Part shown: positions 1-10,200 of the stretch, one piece after another
Position numbering within the stretch: position 1 is the first letter of the stretch
Layout: every line of letters starts with the position of its first letter
DNA from: Girardinichthys multiradiatus
Taxonomy: Eukaryota; Chordata; Actinopteri; Cyprinodontiformes; Goodeidae
DNA: 64,000 nt
Assembly (NCBI RefSeq): GCF_021462225.1
Contig: NC_061795.1
Span: 51,473,380-51,537,379 of the forward strand
Reading direction: 5' to 3'
Translations under genes and position numbers: made by a program
Notes under the pieces: model-generated
The model's input: the letters and a program-made list of their open reading frames with translations, nothing else
What the model was told of the DNA's origin: nothing
Databases searched by the model: none

Positions 1-27
1 CGAAAGAGTTTCTCGTTTTATTTACAG

Positions 28-124
28 GCGGCACAAAGAAGAAGCCCCAGATGAGATCTTTGACATGTTGCTGACGTTCACAGACTTCGTGGCCTTCAAG
101 GAGATGTTTGTAGAATACAGAGCT
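28..124 (+). CDS. arl2bp: ARL2BP (BART), penultimate coding exon, partial gene
   Basis: The exon opens after a tttacag acceptor and closes at a gtgagt donor. It encodes the core of the ADP-ribosylation factor-like 2 binding protein (BART) domain, including DIFDMLLTFTDF-like and FKEMFVEYRA segments. The family is a helical binder of GTP-loaded ARL2/ARL3 that acts at centrosomes, cilia and mitochondria and helps retain STAT3 in the nucleus. Upstream exons lie outside the window. Recognition rests on the match of this exon plus the next to the conserved C-terminal half. The gene runs toward PLLP, its neighbour in human 16q13 as well. Confidence 0.9.
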
Positions 125-772
125 GTGAGTCAGGTCTCATTGTGGCAGATTCTAGCTGTAGCTGCCTGGTAACCTGTTTATACTTCAGTGGTGATGTTCT
201 AATACTCTGAGATTAAACTCATGTAAAGATCTTTCCATTTATTACCAGCTTTAATGTAAACCTGTTAATAGATTTGTAGTTCAGGGCTCCCTTCTAGTTT
301 TCCCCTGTACTACAAAAATCTTTAATATTATAAGACTGAGACAAAATAATGAGATAGACTTAGCTTTTCCTGAGTTAAGATTAGCCTCGGACATTAACAT
401 ACATATAGACAGACACATGCTGTAACAGCAAGTTAATAAAAATGTCCAAGAGCTCAGAATCTTCCATCAGTCCAAGTTACTTCATCCAGTTCAGTTTGTT
501 TATATGGTGCCAATCGTCTTCAGATGACGTTTAAAACCACTTTACAAGACTAACTGGTCCAGTTCAATTCCAGTTATATGCAATCAAACACATCTAGTCC
601 AACTGGATCCCAGTTATTATGCAGAACAATCTGACTCGATCATATAATACCGATCGGTCCAAAGTTTCCCATCTAGGGAAGCCCAGTCATCTCTATGGAG
701 TCAGTGAATAAAATCTTCCCTGTATGTATGAACTATGCTGGTTTATCTCTGTGTTTATTCATGTGTTTTCAG
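125..772 (+). other. arl2bp: ARL2BP last intron
   Basis: A GT-AG intron of 648 bp. From about 480 to 700 it holds degenerate sequence resembling the teleost dispersed repeat that begins with a 'tttatatagcgccaa'-type motif (a better copy is at 33085-33272). No other gene is visible. Confidence 0.6.
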
Positions 773-856
773 GCAAAAGAGGGCAGAGGTTTGGATCTGA
801 GTCAGGGTCTGGTGGTGACGTCCTTAAACCCTGCAAGCTCCACTGGACCCTCCTGA
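773..856 (+). CDS. arl2bp: ARL2BP, last coding exon with stop
   Basis: After a ttttcag acceptor the frame continues from the previous exon as AKEGRGLDLSQGLVVTSL, a hallmark stretch of the ARL2BP C terminus. It ends in a short divergent tail (NPASSTGPS) and TGA at 854-856. The 28 codons including the stop are in phase with the 28-124 exon. The tail is shorter than in the mammalian protein, which is normal variation for this end. Confidence 0.92.
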   Translation, partial: AKEGRGLDLSQGLVVTSLNPASSTGPS

Positions 857-935
857 ACTGACTGAAAGGCCCACAGACCTTCTGGACTCTCCTGTGTCTA
901 CATACAGGAACCATCATGTCTCATGTTGTTGATAG

Positions 936-941
936 AATAAA
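936..941 (+). terminator. arl2bp: ARL2BP polyadenylation signal AATAAA
   Basis: A canonical AATAAA hexamer lies 80 bp after the ARL2BP stop, followed by a GT-rich stretch (tctgtgtgtag) typical of a downstream element. It gives a very short 3' UTR ending about 100 bp before the ATGG array. Confidence 0.75.
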
Positions 942-1052
942 AGAGTCTGTGTGTAGTTTTTAACATTTTTAACCTTTGACCTTATAGTCATCCTGTCGCT
1001 CACATGTTACCAAATAAATCATTTTTATTCCAACTAGTAGTTGTTTGTCCTG

Positions 1053-2933
1053 GGATGGATGGATGGATGGATGATGGATGGATGGATGGATGGATGCATG
1101 GATGGATGGATGGATGGATGCATGGATGGATGGATGGATGGATGCATGGATGGATGATGGATGGATGCATGGATGGATGCATGGATGGATGATGGATGGA
1201 TGAATGGATGGATGGATGCATGGATGGATGGATGCATGGATGGATGATGGATGGATGCATGGATGGATGGATGCATGGATGGATAATGGATGGATGCATG
1301 GATGGATGATGGATGGATGGATGCATGGATGGATGATGGATGCATGGATGGATGGACGGACGGACGGACGGATGGATGGATGGATGATGGATGGATGGAT
1401 GGATGGATGGATGGATGGATGGATGATGGATGGATGCATGGATGGATGGATGGATGGATGGATGGATGGATGGATGATGGATGGATGGATGGATGGATGC
1501 ATGGATGGATGGATGGATGGATGGATGCATGGATGGATGGATGGATGGATGGATGCATGGATGGATGGATGGATGGATGGATGGATGGATGGATGATGGA
1601 TGGATGCATGGATGGATGCATGGATGGATGAATGGATGGATGGATGCATGGATGGATGGATGCATGGATGGATGATGGATGGATGCATGGATGGATGGAT
1701 GCATGGATGGATGGATGGATGGATGATGGATGGATGGATGGATGGATGGATGATGGATGGATGGATGGATGATGGACGGATGGATGGATGGATGATGGAT
1801 GGACGGATGGATGGATGGATGATGGATGGATGATGGATGGATGGATGGATGATGGACGGATGGGTGGATGGATGATGGATGGATGGATGGATGGATGGAT
1901 GCATGGATGGATGATGGACGGATGGATGGATGGATGATGGATGGATGGATGGATGGATGGATGGATGGATGCATGGATGGACAGATGGATGGATGGATGG
2001 ATGATGGACGGATGGATGGATGGATGATGGATGGATGATGGATGGATGATGGATGGATGGATGGATGGATGGATGATGGATGGATGGATGGATGGATGGA
2101 TGGACGGATGGATGGATGGATGATGGATGGATGCATGGATGGATGGATGGATGGATGGATGGATGGATGGATGATGGATGGATGGATGGATGGATGGATG
2201 ATGGATGGATGGATGGATGGATGGATGGATGGATGGATGGATGGATGATGGATGGATGCATGGATGGATGGATGGATGGATGGATGGATGGATGGATGAT
2301 GGATGGATGGATGGATGGATGCATGGATGGATGGATGGATGGATGGATGCATGGATGGATGGATGGATGGATGGATGCATGGATGGATGGATGGATGGAT
2401 GGATGCATGGATGGATGATGGATGGATGCATGGATGGATGCATGGATGGATGAATGGATGGATGGATGCATGGATGGATGGATGCATGGATGGATGATGG
2501 ATGGATGCATGGATGGATGGATGCATGGATGGATGGATGGATGGATGATGGATGGATGGATGGATGGATGGATGATGGATGGATGGATGGATGATGGACG
2601 GATGGATGGATGGATGATGGATGGACGGATGGATGGATGGATGATGGATGGATGATGGATGGATGGATGGATGATGGACGGATGGGTGGATGGATGATGG
2701 ATGGATGGATGGATGGATGGATGCATGGATGGATGATGGACGGATGGATGGATGGATGATGGATGGATGGATGGATGGATGGATGGATGGATGCATGGAT
2801 GGACAGATGGATGGATGGATGGATGATGGACGGATGGATGGATGGATGATGGATGGATGATGGATGGATGATGGATGGATGGATGGATGGATGGATGATG
2901 GATGGATGGATGGATGGATGGATGGACGGACGG
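1053..2933. repeat. 1.9-kb (ATGG)n array with TGATGG, ATGCATGG and GACGG variants
   Basis: Nearly pure tetranucleotide repeat with scattered three-base losses (gatgatgg), ATGC substitutions and GACGG variants. The variants form a higher-order pattern. The variant order from about 1395-2110 recurs at about 2217-2932 with a constant shift of 822 bp and few differences, so part of the array was duplicated in tandem. Long open frames (MHPSIHPS on the minus strand, MDGWMDGW on the plus) are a by-product of a stop-free repeat and are not genes. It lies between the ARL2BP poly(A) signal and the PLLP 3' end. Confidence 0.97.
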
Positions 2934-3034
2934 CTTAAATTGATGGTCATAATCGTTATTTAATATGTTTATAATATTGTTACATCAACAAAAGAAGTGT
3001 TGTGTGTCAAAACATTTTAGTAATTTTAGCCTCT

Positions 3035-3115
3035 CGCTGTAGACTGCTGCACCAGCTCCCCTGTGACCTACTATGGAATAAGCGATATAGAAGATGAATG
3101 AATGAATGTATGAAT
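3035..3115 (+). repeat. SINE 3'-tail relic ending in (ATGA)n
   Basis: The stretch around 'cagctcccctgtgacc...ggaataagcgatatagaagatgaatgaatg' resembles the conserved 3' tail of tRNA-derived fish SINEs, with a short tetranucleotide repeat at the end. The tRNA-like head is not recognisable, so this is a truncated copy. It shows how tetranucleotide arrays near here could have been seeded. Confidence 0.5.
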
Positions 3116-3680
3116 ATGTTAATATGTCTGGTGAAAATGTCACAAGCATTAAAATATCATCTTTTTTCAAATAAATCTCACTAAAGGCTTTTAGTCCAAC
3201 CTGTAAGTTCTTTATTGTAAAAGCATGATCCAACTCAGCACAAACATTCTGAAATAAAATAGTCTTAAAAAATGTCATTACAGCATAAAACCACATAAAG
3301 GTTGCAGAATTGCAGAGCGGTCCTGGAAATCACTGACCACTGCTTAGAAGACCCAGTTCTGTTTAGTTCACAAAGATTCATCTGACTGGGTTCTGAATGG
3401 GTTTTATGAAAAGTATATTAACACGATGTGTATAATGCTCTGTAATTCCTTGTAAACATGAAGTAAACATCTTTCTTTCAACTGATGAATAACGAACCGA
3501 AGACAGTCTGATCTAAACAGAAATCTCTGAGAAATGTTTAACACCCATAGTAATTTTGCTGATTTCAGAAACTTTTATTATTCTTAAAAAAATTATGAAA
3601 TTAATATAAATTTATAAAAATATTTATAAAGTTGTATTTTCTTCTCACATCAAATGCCGTCCACTATGCATTTAACAGAT

Positions 3681-3686
3681 TTTATT
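3681..3686 (-). terminator. pllp: candidate PLLP poly(A) signal
   Basis: TTTATT on the plus strand reads AATAAA on the minus strand, about 455 nt after the PLLP stop. Other AATAAA hexamers on the same strand lie at 3574-3579 and 3211-3216. Sequence alone cannot show which is used. Confidence 0.35.
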
Positions 3687-4140
3687 GAAAAAAGTATTTC
3701 AAAGTCTGGAATAATTCCTCTCCTGACAGTCGGGGATGATGACTAACCTTAACAAACATATTAGCCTGCAAGTTCAATGTGAAGATTGAAACCTCTCTGC
3801 CTGAAAGATGAGAACAAACCACCAGTGGTTAGCTGAGCCTTATGTTTTAGTTCCACATGGTTCCTATACTGGGATCCTACGTTCCTCAGAGTTCCTAACT
3901 TTTCTCTTAAAGATGTTTAGGTGCTGCTGGTGGAGTTATTTCCCAACCTCAGGTCAGACCTTCATAAATTAAGGTAAACCTTCAACAGTTTCCTTGTTTC
4001 TGAGGCAAAAATATGAATTTGGAGAAATAAATTTAAGTGTTGCTCAGCCCAGGATGATTACCAGGCCCCTGGCTGTTGATATTCATGTTTATATCAAAGG
4101 CTGGTGCTGATGGTCTGCGATGAGCTCCAAACCACCAGTC

Positions 4141-4248
4141 TTAGGTGGGCACAGTGCTGGTGGCTGCATTTCCTCCATTGCCCCTCCAGTCTAGGTAGGA
4201 CAGGTAAGCACTAGCACCGTACAGCAGGGTCAGCACTGCACCAAAGAA
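4141..4248 (-). CDS. pllp: PLLP exon 4 with stop
   Basis: 35 codons plus TAA (4143-4141), opening after a tgtacag acceptor. It encodes helix 4 ([21 protein letters not shown]) and the short cytosolic tail ending NAATSTVPT. Confidence 0.9.
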   Translation of the reverse strand, partial: FFGAVLTLLYGASAYLSYLDWRGNGGNAATSTVPT

Positions 4249-7200
4249 CTGTACAGACAGACAGACACATCAGGAGGAGGCAAAGCATCTTCAGCTGATC
4301 ACATACAGTTCTGAGAAAAACATGCTGTGAAGTAAGCATGCTTTTCAGAAGGACAACAGTTTATATTCATCAGTTAACAGAAGGAAGTAAAAGCTCAGAA
4401 GAAAATCAGATCATTTGGTGGAACCTCTCCTTGCCTTCAAAATAGCATCAGATCTTCTTCTACACACACAAAAAATGTCTGAAGGAACTCCACTGATGGG
4501 TTTCATCCACCGACCATGGATGGATGGATGGATGGATGGATGGATGGATGGATGGATGGATGGATGCATGGATGGATGGATGGATGGATGGATGGATGGA
4601 TGGATGGATGGATGGATGGATGGATGGATGCATGGATGGATGGATGGATGGATGGATGGATGGATGGATGGATGGATGGATGGATGGATGGATGGATGGA
4701 TGGATGGATGGATGGATGGATGGATGGATGGATGGATGGATGGATGGATGGATGGATGCATGGATGGATGGATGGATGGATGGATGGATGGATGGATGGA
4801 TGGATGGATGCATGGATGGATGGATGGATGGATGGATGGATGCATGGATGGATGGATGGATGGATGGATGGATGGATGGATGGATGAATGGATGGATGGA
4901 TGGATGGATGGATGGATGGATGGATGGATGGATGGATGCATGGATGGATGGATGGATGGATGGATGCATGGATGGATGGATGCATGGATGCATGGATGCA
5001 TGGATGGATGGATGGATGGATGGATGCATGGATGGATGGATGTTTCTCTGTCACTGTGAATCATTTTCTAACTGCCTCAAAGTTCAGATTCATCATTTCC
5101 TGTCTGCAAAGTTTCAAAGTCAATGTTGTCACACCTTTAGTCTAAAACTAATGAGCTGTTGTTCCATGAGGAAGCTATTACTAGGTAACCTGTGTGTCAG
5201 AGAAGCAGTAAAAAGCAGCTGATTAGATGATCTGCTGTAAAGCAGGTCAGAGCTGTGGGTGTGACAGGAACCATGGGCTGTAAAACACACAGCTGATGTG
5301 TAGTTTCCATGCGCAGCTCTTCACTCACCTGGAAATCACCTGGATTATGTCCAGTGAGAAGTTCACTATCTTGCCTTTTGAGAAAGCTTGGATTGACTGC
5401 TGATTTTCCTCCTGAGAAGATCTCTGCACTCATGGTGCTTTGCATTGTGTCTTCCTGCCTTTCCCAACTCACCACGTTTCATCGTTTTTGGACATTTTTA
5501 TTTGTGTGTGTAGAGTCCAGGTTAGAAGTTCACAGTTTCTACACCACACACTCATTTATATCTGAGCCTGCCATACACTTCTGGATCCATCCACAAGCTT
5601 CTGGCTGATGTGTGTTCTGTCTGTCATTGCTGGACAATGGGCTGAACTCCTTTAAACTGGTTGGTTTCCTGGCATGGATGTTTACAACTAAAGAAGCCTT
5701 TTGGATAAAAGGTGAAACCTCTTCAAGAAGCAACAGAAAAAGTCCAGGTGCGTTCTATAGGGGTTGGACAATGAAACTGAAACACCTGGTTTTAGACCTC
5801 AATAATTTATTAGTATGGTGTAGGGCCTCCTTTTGCAGCCAATACAGCATCAATTCGTCTTGGGAATGACATATACAAGTCCTGCACAGTGGTCAGAGGG
5901 ATTTTAAGCCATTCTTCTTGCAGGATAGTGGCCAGGTCACTACGTGATACTGGTGGAGGAAAACGTTTCCTGACTCGCTCCTCCAAAACACCCCAAAGTG
6001 GCTCAATAATGTTTAGATCTGGTGACTGTGCAGGCCATGGGAGATGTTCAACTTCACTTTCATGTTCATCAAACCAATCTTTCACCAGTCTTGCTGTGTG
6101 TATTGGTGCATTGTCATCCTGATACACGGCACCGCCTTCAGGATACAATGTTTGAACCATTGGATGCACATGGTCCTCAAGAATGGTTCGGTAGTCCTTG
6201 GCAGTGACGCGCCCATCTAGCACAAGTATTGGGCCAAGGGAATGCCATGATATGGCAGCCCAAACCATCACTGATCCACCCCCATGCTTCACTCTGGGCA
6301 TGCAACAGTCTGGGTGGTACGCTTCTTTGGGGCTTCTCCACACCGTAACTCTCCTGGATGTGGGGAAAACAGTAAAGGTGGACTCATCAGAGAACAATAC
6401 ATGTTTCACATTGTCCACAGCCCAAGATTTGCACTCCTTGCCCCATTGAAACCAACGTTTGGCATTGGCATGAGTGACCAAAGGTTTGGCTATAGCAGCC
6501 CAGCCGTGTATATTGACCCTGTGGAGCTCCTGATGGACAGTTCTGGTGGAAACAGGAGAGTTGAGGTGCACATTTAATTCTGCCGTGATTTGGGCAGCCG
6601 TGGTTTTATGTTTTTTGGATACAATCCGGGTTAGCACCCGAACATCCCTTTCAGACAGCTTCCTCTTGCATCCACAGTTAATCCTGTTGGATGTGGTTCG
6701 TCCTTCTTGGTGGTATGCTGACATTACCATGGATACCGTGGCTCTTGATACATCACAAAGACTTGCTGTCTTGGTCACAGATGCGCCAGCAAGACGTGCA
6801 CCAACAATTTGTCCTCTTTTGAACTCTGGTATGTCACCCATAATGTTGTGTGCATTTCAATATTTTGAGTAAAACTGTGCTCTTACCCTGCTAATTGAAC
6901 CTTCATACTCTGCTCTTACTGGTGCAATGTGCAATCAATGAAGACTGGCTACCAGACTGGTCCAATTTAGCCATGAAACCTCCCACACTAAAATGACAGG
7001 TGTTTCAGTTTCATTGTCCAACCCCTGTACATAAGCACTAAAGGTTTAGATCTCAGCTTTAGGAAGGCCTGCTTCATCTAATCTAAAACCAGTTTGGATC
7101 TGTTTGTGGTCATTGTTTGGCTTTCAAACAAAAAACCACCAGCCACCTCCAGTTCTCAAGCATGGTGGTGGCTGCATTATAGAGTTGAAACTTTTAGCTG

Positions 7201-10200
7201 CTAATGTTATTGGTGCTTTACACCGAGTGGAAGGAATAATGAAGAAGAACTACCTCCAAATTCTTGAACGTTTTCTTAAATGAGCAGTGGGATGTTCTAA
7301 CAGAACAATGATCCTAAATACTCTTCCAAACTGGTCCTGGATTCTATAAATAGGCCCACATTAGGCCTCTGGAACTGAACCAATCCCACCCAATTTAAAA
7401 TTCTTCCACTAAACTTAAAAGCCTGGTCCATGCCAGCAACTCCAGCAACTCTGCCAGGTAGAGTTGTCATATATCATCCAGAATGATGCCAGAACCTTGT
7501 TGAGGGACTCAGAAAGGTGTGGTCCAGGTGCAGCCCACTAAGAGGCATTACACCACATATCAGTTGAGGTGTATGTATACATTTGAACCTGTGTGGTTGA
7601 GAGAAAATCCACCATGAATTCAGACTAGTGCCACAGAAACCCTTGACGTTCAGACATTCATGGTGCTGATGAGAGCAGAACTGTTATGTCAGCGGATCAA
7701 AGGTCTTACAGCAGCAGCTCCAAAGTGTCCGTAGAAGTCGGATTTCATGAAGACATTCACAGTGGCTGCGTTGGTTAGGAAAGCAGTGAGGTAGAGGACC
7801 GTGGCGACACCGTTGTACATCATCACCTGTCAGAAGAGACAACAACAGAACCCTTTTGGTCCAATTTATGGTGCTGTTCATGATTTATCGCTACAGTTTC
7901 CCCTTAGAATCAAAAGTGATGTTTACATGAACCCAGATCATCTCATTTAACTGCACTGATGTGGACCTGCACATTCATCACCAGCAAAACTGGAACAAAA
8001 CAGCTGTGCTAGTCTGACTTCATCACTTCATCAGCTTATGTGAGGAAATGTTTCTACACTTGATAAATATATAATTAGTCCTCTTGGTTAGCAGAGAGGA
8101 TTTGGTAATCAAGACAAAGTTTGAATTATTTATATGTGGAAATATGTACTTTCAGATCAAGAAATGATTTGTGTATGGCTCAGATGTTGGGTTTGCAGAA
8201 ACAGGAAATAGTAGCTTCTGACTTAACTACAATCAGGTTTCCGAAGATGTTATCCAAGAAAAACATCTGTTAGATGTTCATCCCTACCGTCATCGCCCAG
8301 GGAACGACAGCGAGTCTCTGTGGGACACTGAGTAGAAGGATGAGGAAGAGGAGAGTGGTGAGGATCCACAGGGTGACGGCCACAAACATCACCCAGCCGT
8401 ATGCTGGTTCGTCCATGTAGTTGGTGCCGGCGATCAGGGCCCAGTGAAGCAAGCCTGTAACCTAAAGGGTGCAGAGCAGACCGACCAAGAAGATTGAGAG
8501 AAGGTCCAACATCTGCTTAAAGGCACTGAAGCTGTGACTCATGGAATGAACACTAGAGCACCATCACAGCTTCTCTACTGCATCCAACTGATCTCTGCGG
8601 ACCCAAATGAAGCAGTTCTCTAAAGCTCAAAGAGAAAAAGTCAGTTTCAGTGCTCAATCCTTCAGAGTTAAAAAACATAAAAATAAAATAGGACTTTTAC
8701 ATTCATCCATGCAGCCATGCTAAAAAGAAAGCACACCCCTGTTAGATTCATCACTTTTATGTTATTTAGATGTTTTTAGGGTTTTTATTTCAGATTCATC
8801 TTTGTTTATTAGCTAAATGATAACAGTGAGGAACCTGTGGTTCTGAACAGCTGTGTTTGGGTTTAAATCATTTTAGAACCTGATGAAGACCCGATCACTT
8901 ATGCATTAAAACTTTAAGATGACAGAGGATGTACGTTCTTCTTACCAGGCCTGTTTGAGTTCATTGACTGTAGGTTGTCCAAGACATGTGACTACAAAAA
9001 TGAGCCCAGACCATCACCCCTCCACCACTGTGCTTGATAGTTGGTATGAGGTGCTGATGTCATTAGCTGTGTTTGGTTCAGTCCATCATGGTCCAACTTT
9101 GGAGGTTGTCCCAGAAGTCGTGTCCTTCATTCAGATTCAGCTTTGCTAACCGAAGTCCTGCTGCCATCTTGTTTTTAGAAAGAAAGGTTTTCTGCTTTAA
9201 CCCATCCAAACAGTCAGACTGGTTCAGTGTCCAGACCTTTAACCTGCTAACTAAGGCCTGTAGAGTCTGAGATGGAGCTCTTGGGTATTTGGTCAATTAT
9301 CTGAGCTTTACGTTCTGACCTTGGGCTGAATCTCCTAGGATGTCCACTCCTGGCAAAACTGGCAGCTGTCTGAGATGTTTTCCTCCTGGGAATGACCTTC
9401 TCTCTGTGATGGACTTTAGGCAGTTTGGAGATGACCTCATAACCCTTCCCAGATGAATGGGCAGCAACAGTCGCTGCTCTAAGGTCATTGCTGGTGTCTT
9501 TCTGCCTTGGCATTGTATGAACACACAAACCTGCTGGCACTGGACCAAACAGGAAAAACTCCTGCATTTATGGAGTTGCTCACATTTGCAGAATTAATGA
9601 AGTAATTTTAGTTTCAACTTTCTCTCTGAAATCAGGTGGAACCAGAAAGGCTTATTTTTCCAGTCATGGAAATGTCTGGTAATCTGTCCACCATCATTGT
9701 AGTCAGGAAGGTCCCACTAATTAGATCACCCCGTACTCTCTTCACCAAAAATGAATTGCTAATGTGATTGTGTGATGCAGTCTGGAGCCCAGAAGGTCAA
9801 TCCCAGCAGTCAGTGCTCACACACACAGCAGAAATCAGTAAATTGCTAAAATCATAACTTTTGAGGGTTTAGAAGGTCTGCATCGAGAAGAAAGCTTCTG
9901 GAAACCATCTTCTCCTCTCCTCTGGGTTCTTGTCACTTTATTTCTGATCAGACATAACAGGACGGTTCATCATGTATGCAGAGATCATGTTTCTGTTTTA
10001 ACACACCTGATACACTCGTGCACATAGTCCTTCTGGTGCGAATAAAATTAGCGCATGAAATCCAGAAACAGTTTTTCCTGGTTCTGTTAGGCTATGTACA
10101 GATGACACACTGGCTCAGTATCATTATACGTCAATGCTTTGTTCCCATTAACCTTTGAACAGAAAAACTCTTCAACTGCAGCATCCAAAGACCCCATACC

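Noticed and set aside
1053..2933. CRISPR-like or regularly spaced repeat array
   Set aside because: Units are contiguous tetranucleotides without unique spacers, in a eukaryotic locus.
969..2950. Frames of 585-638 codons reading HPSIHPSI, and plus-strand MDGWMDGW frames
   Set aside because: Translation of a stop-free tetranucleotide repeat; no start context, no homology, open in several frames.
4411..5222. Similar HPSI/MDGW frames over the second ATGG array
   Set aside because: Same artefact; the array is inside PLLP intron 3.
5889..6872. Plus-strand open frames opposite the DD36E transposase
   Set aside because: Shadow frames of the real minus-strand transposase; the same shadows recur on the opposite strand of copy 2.
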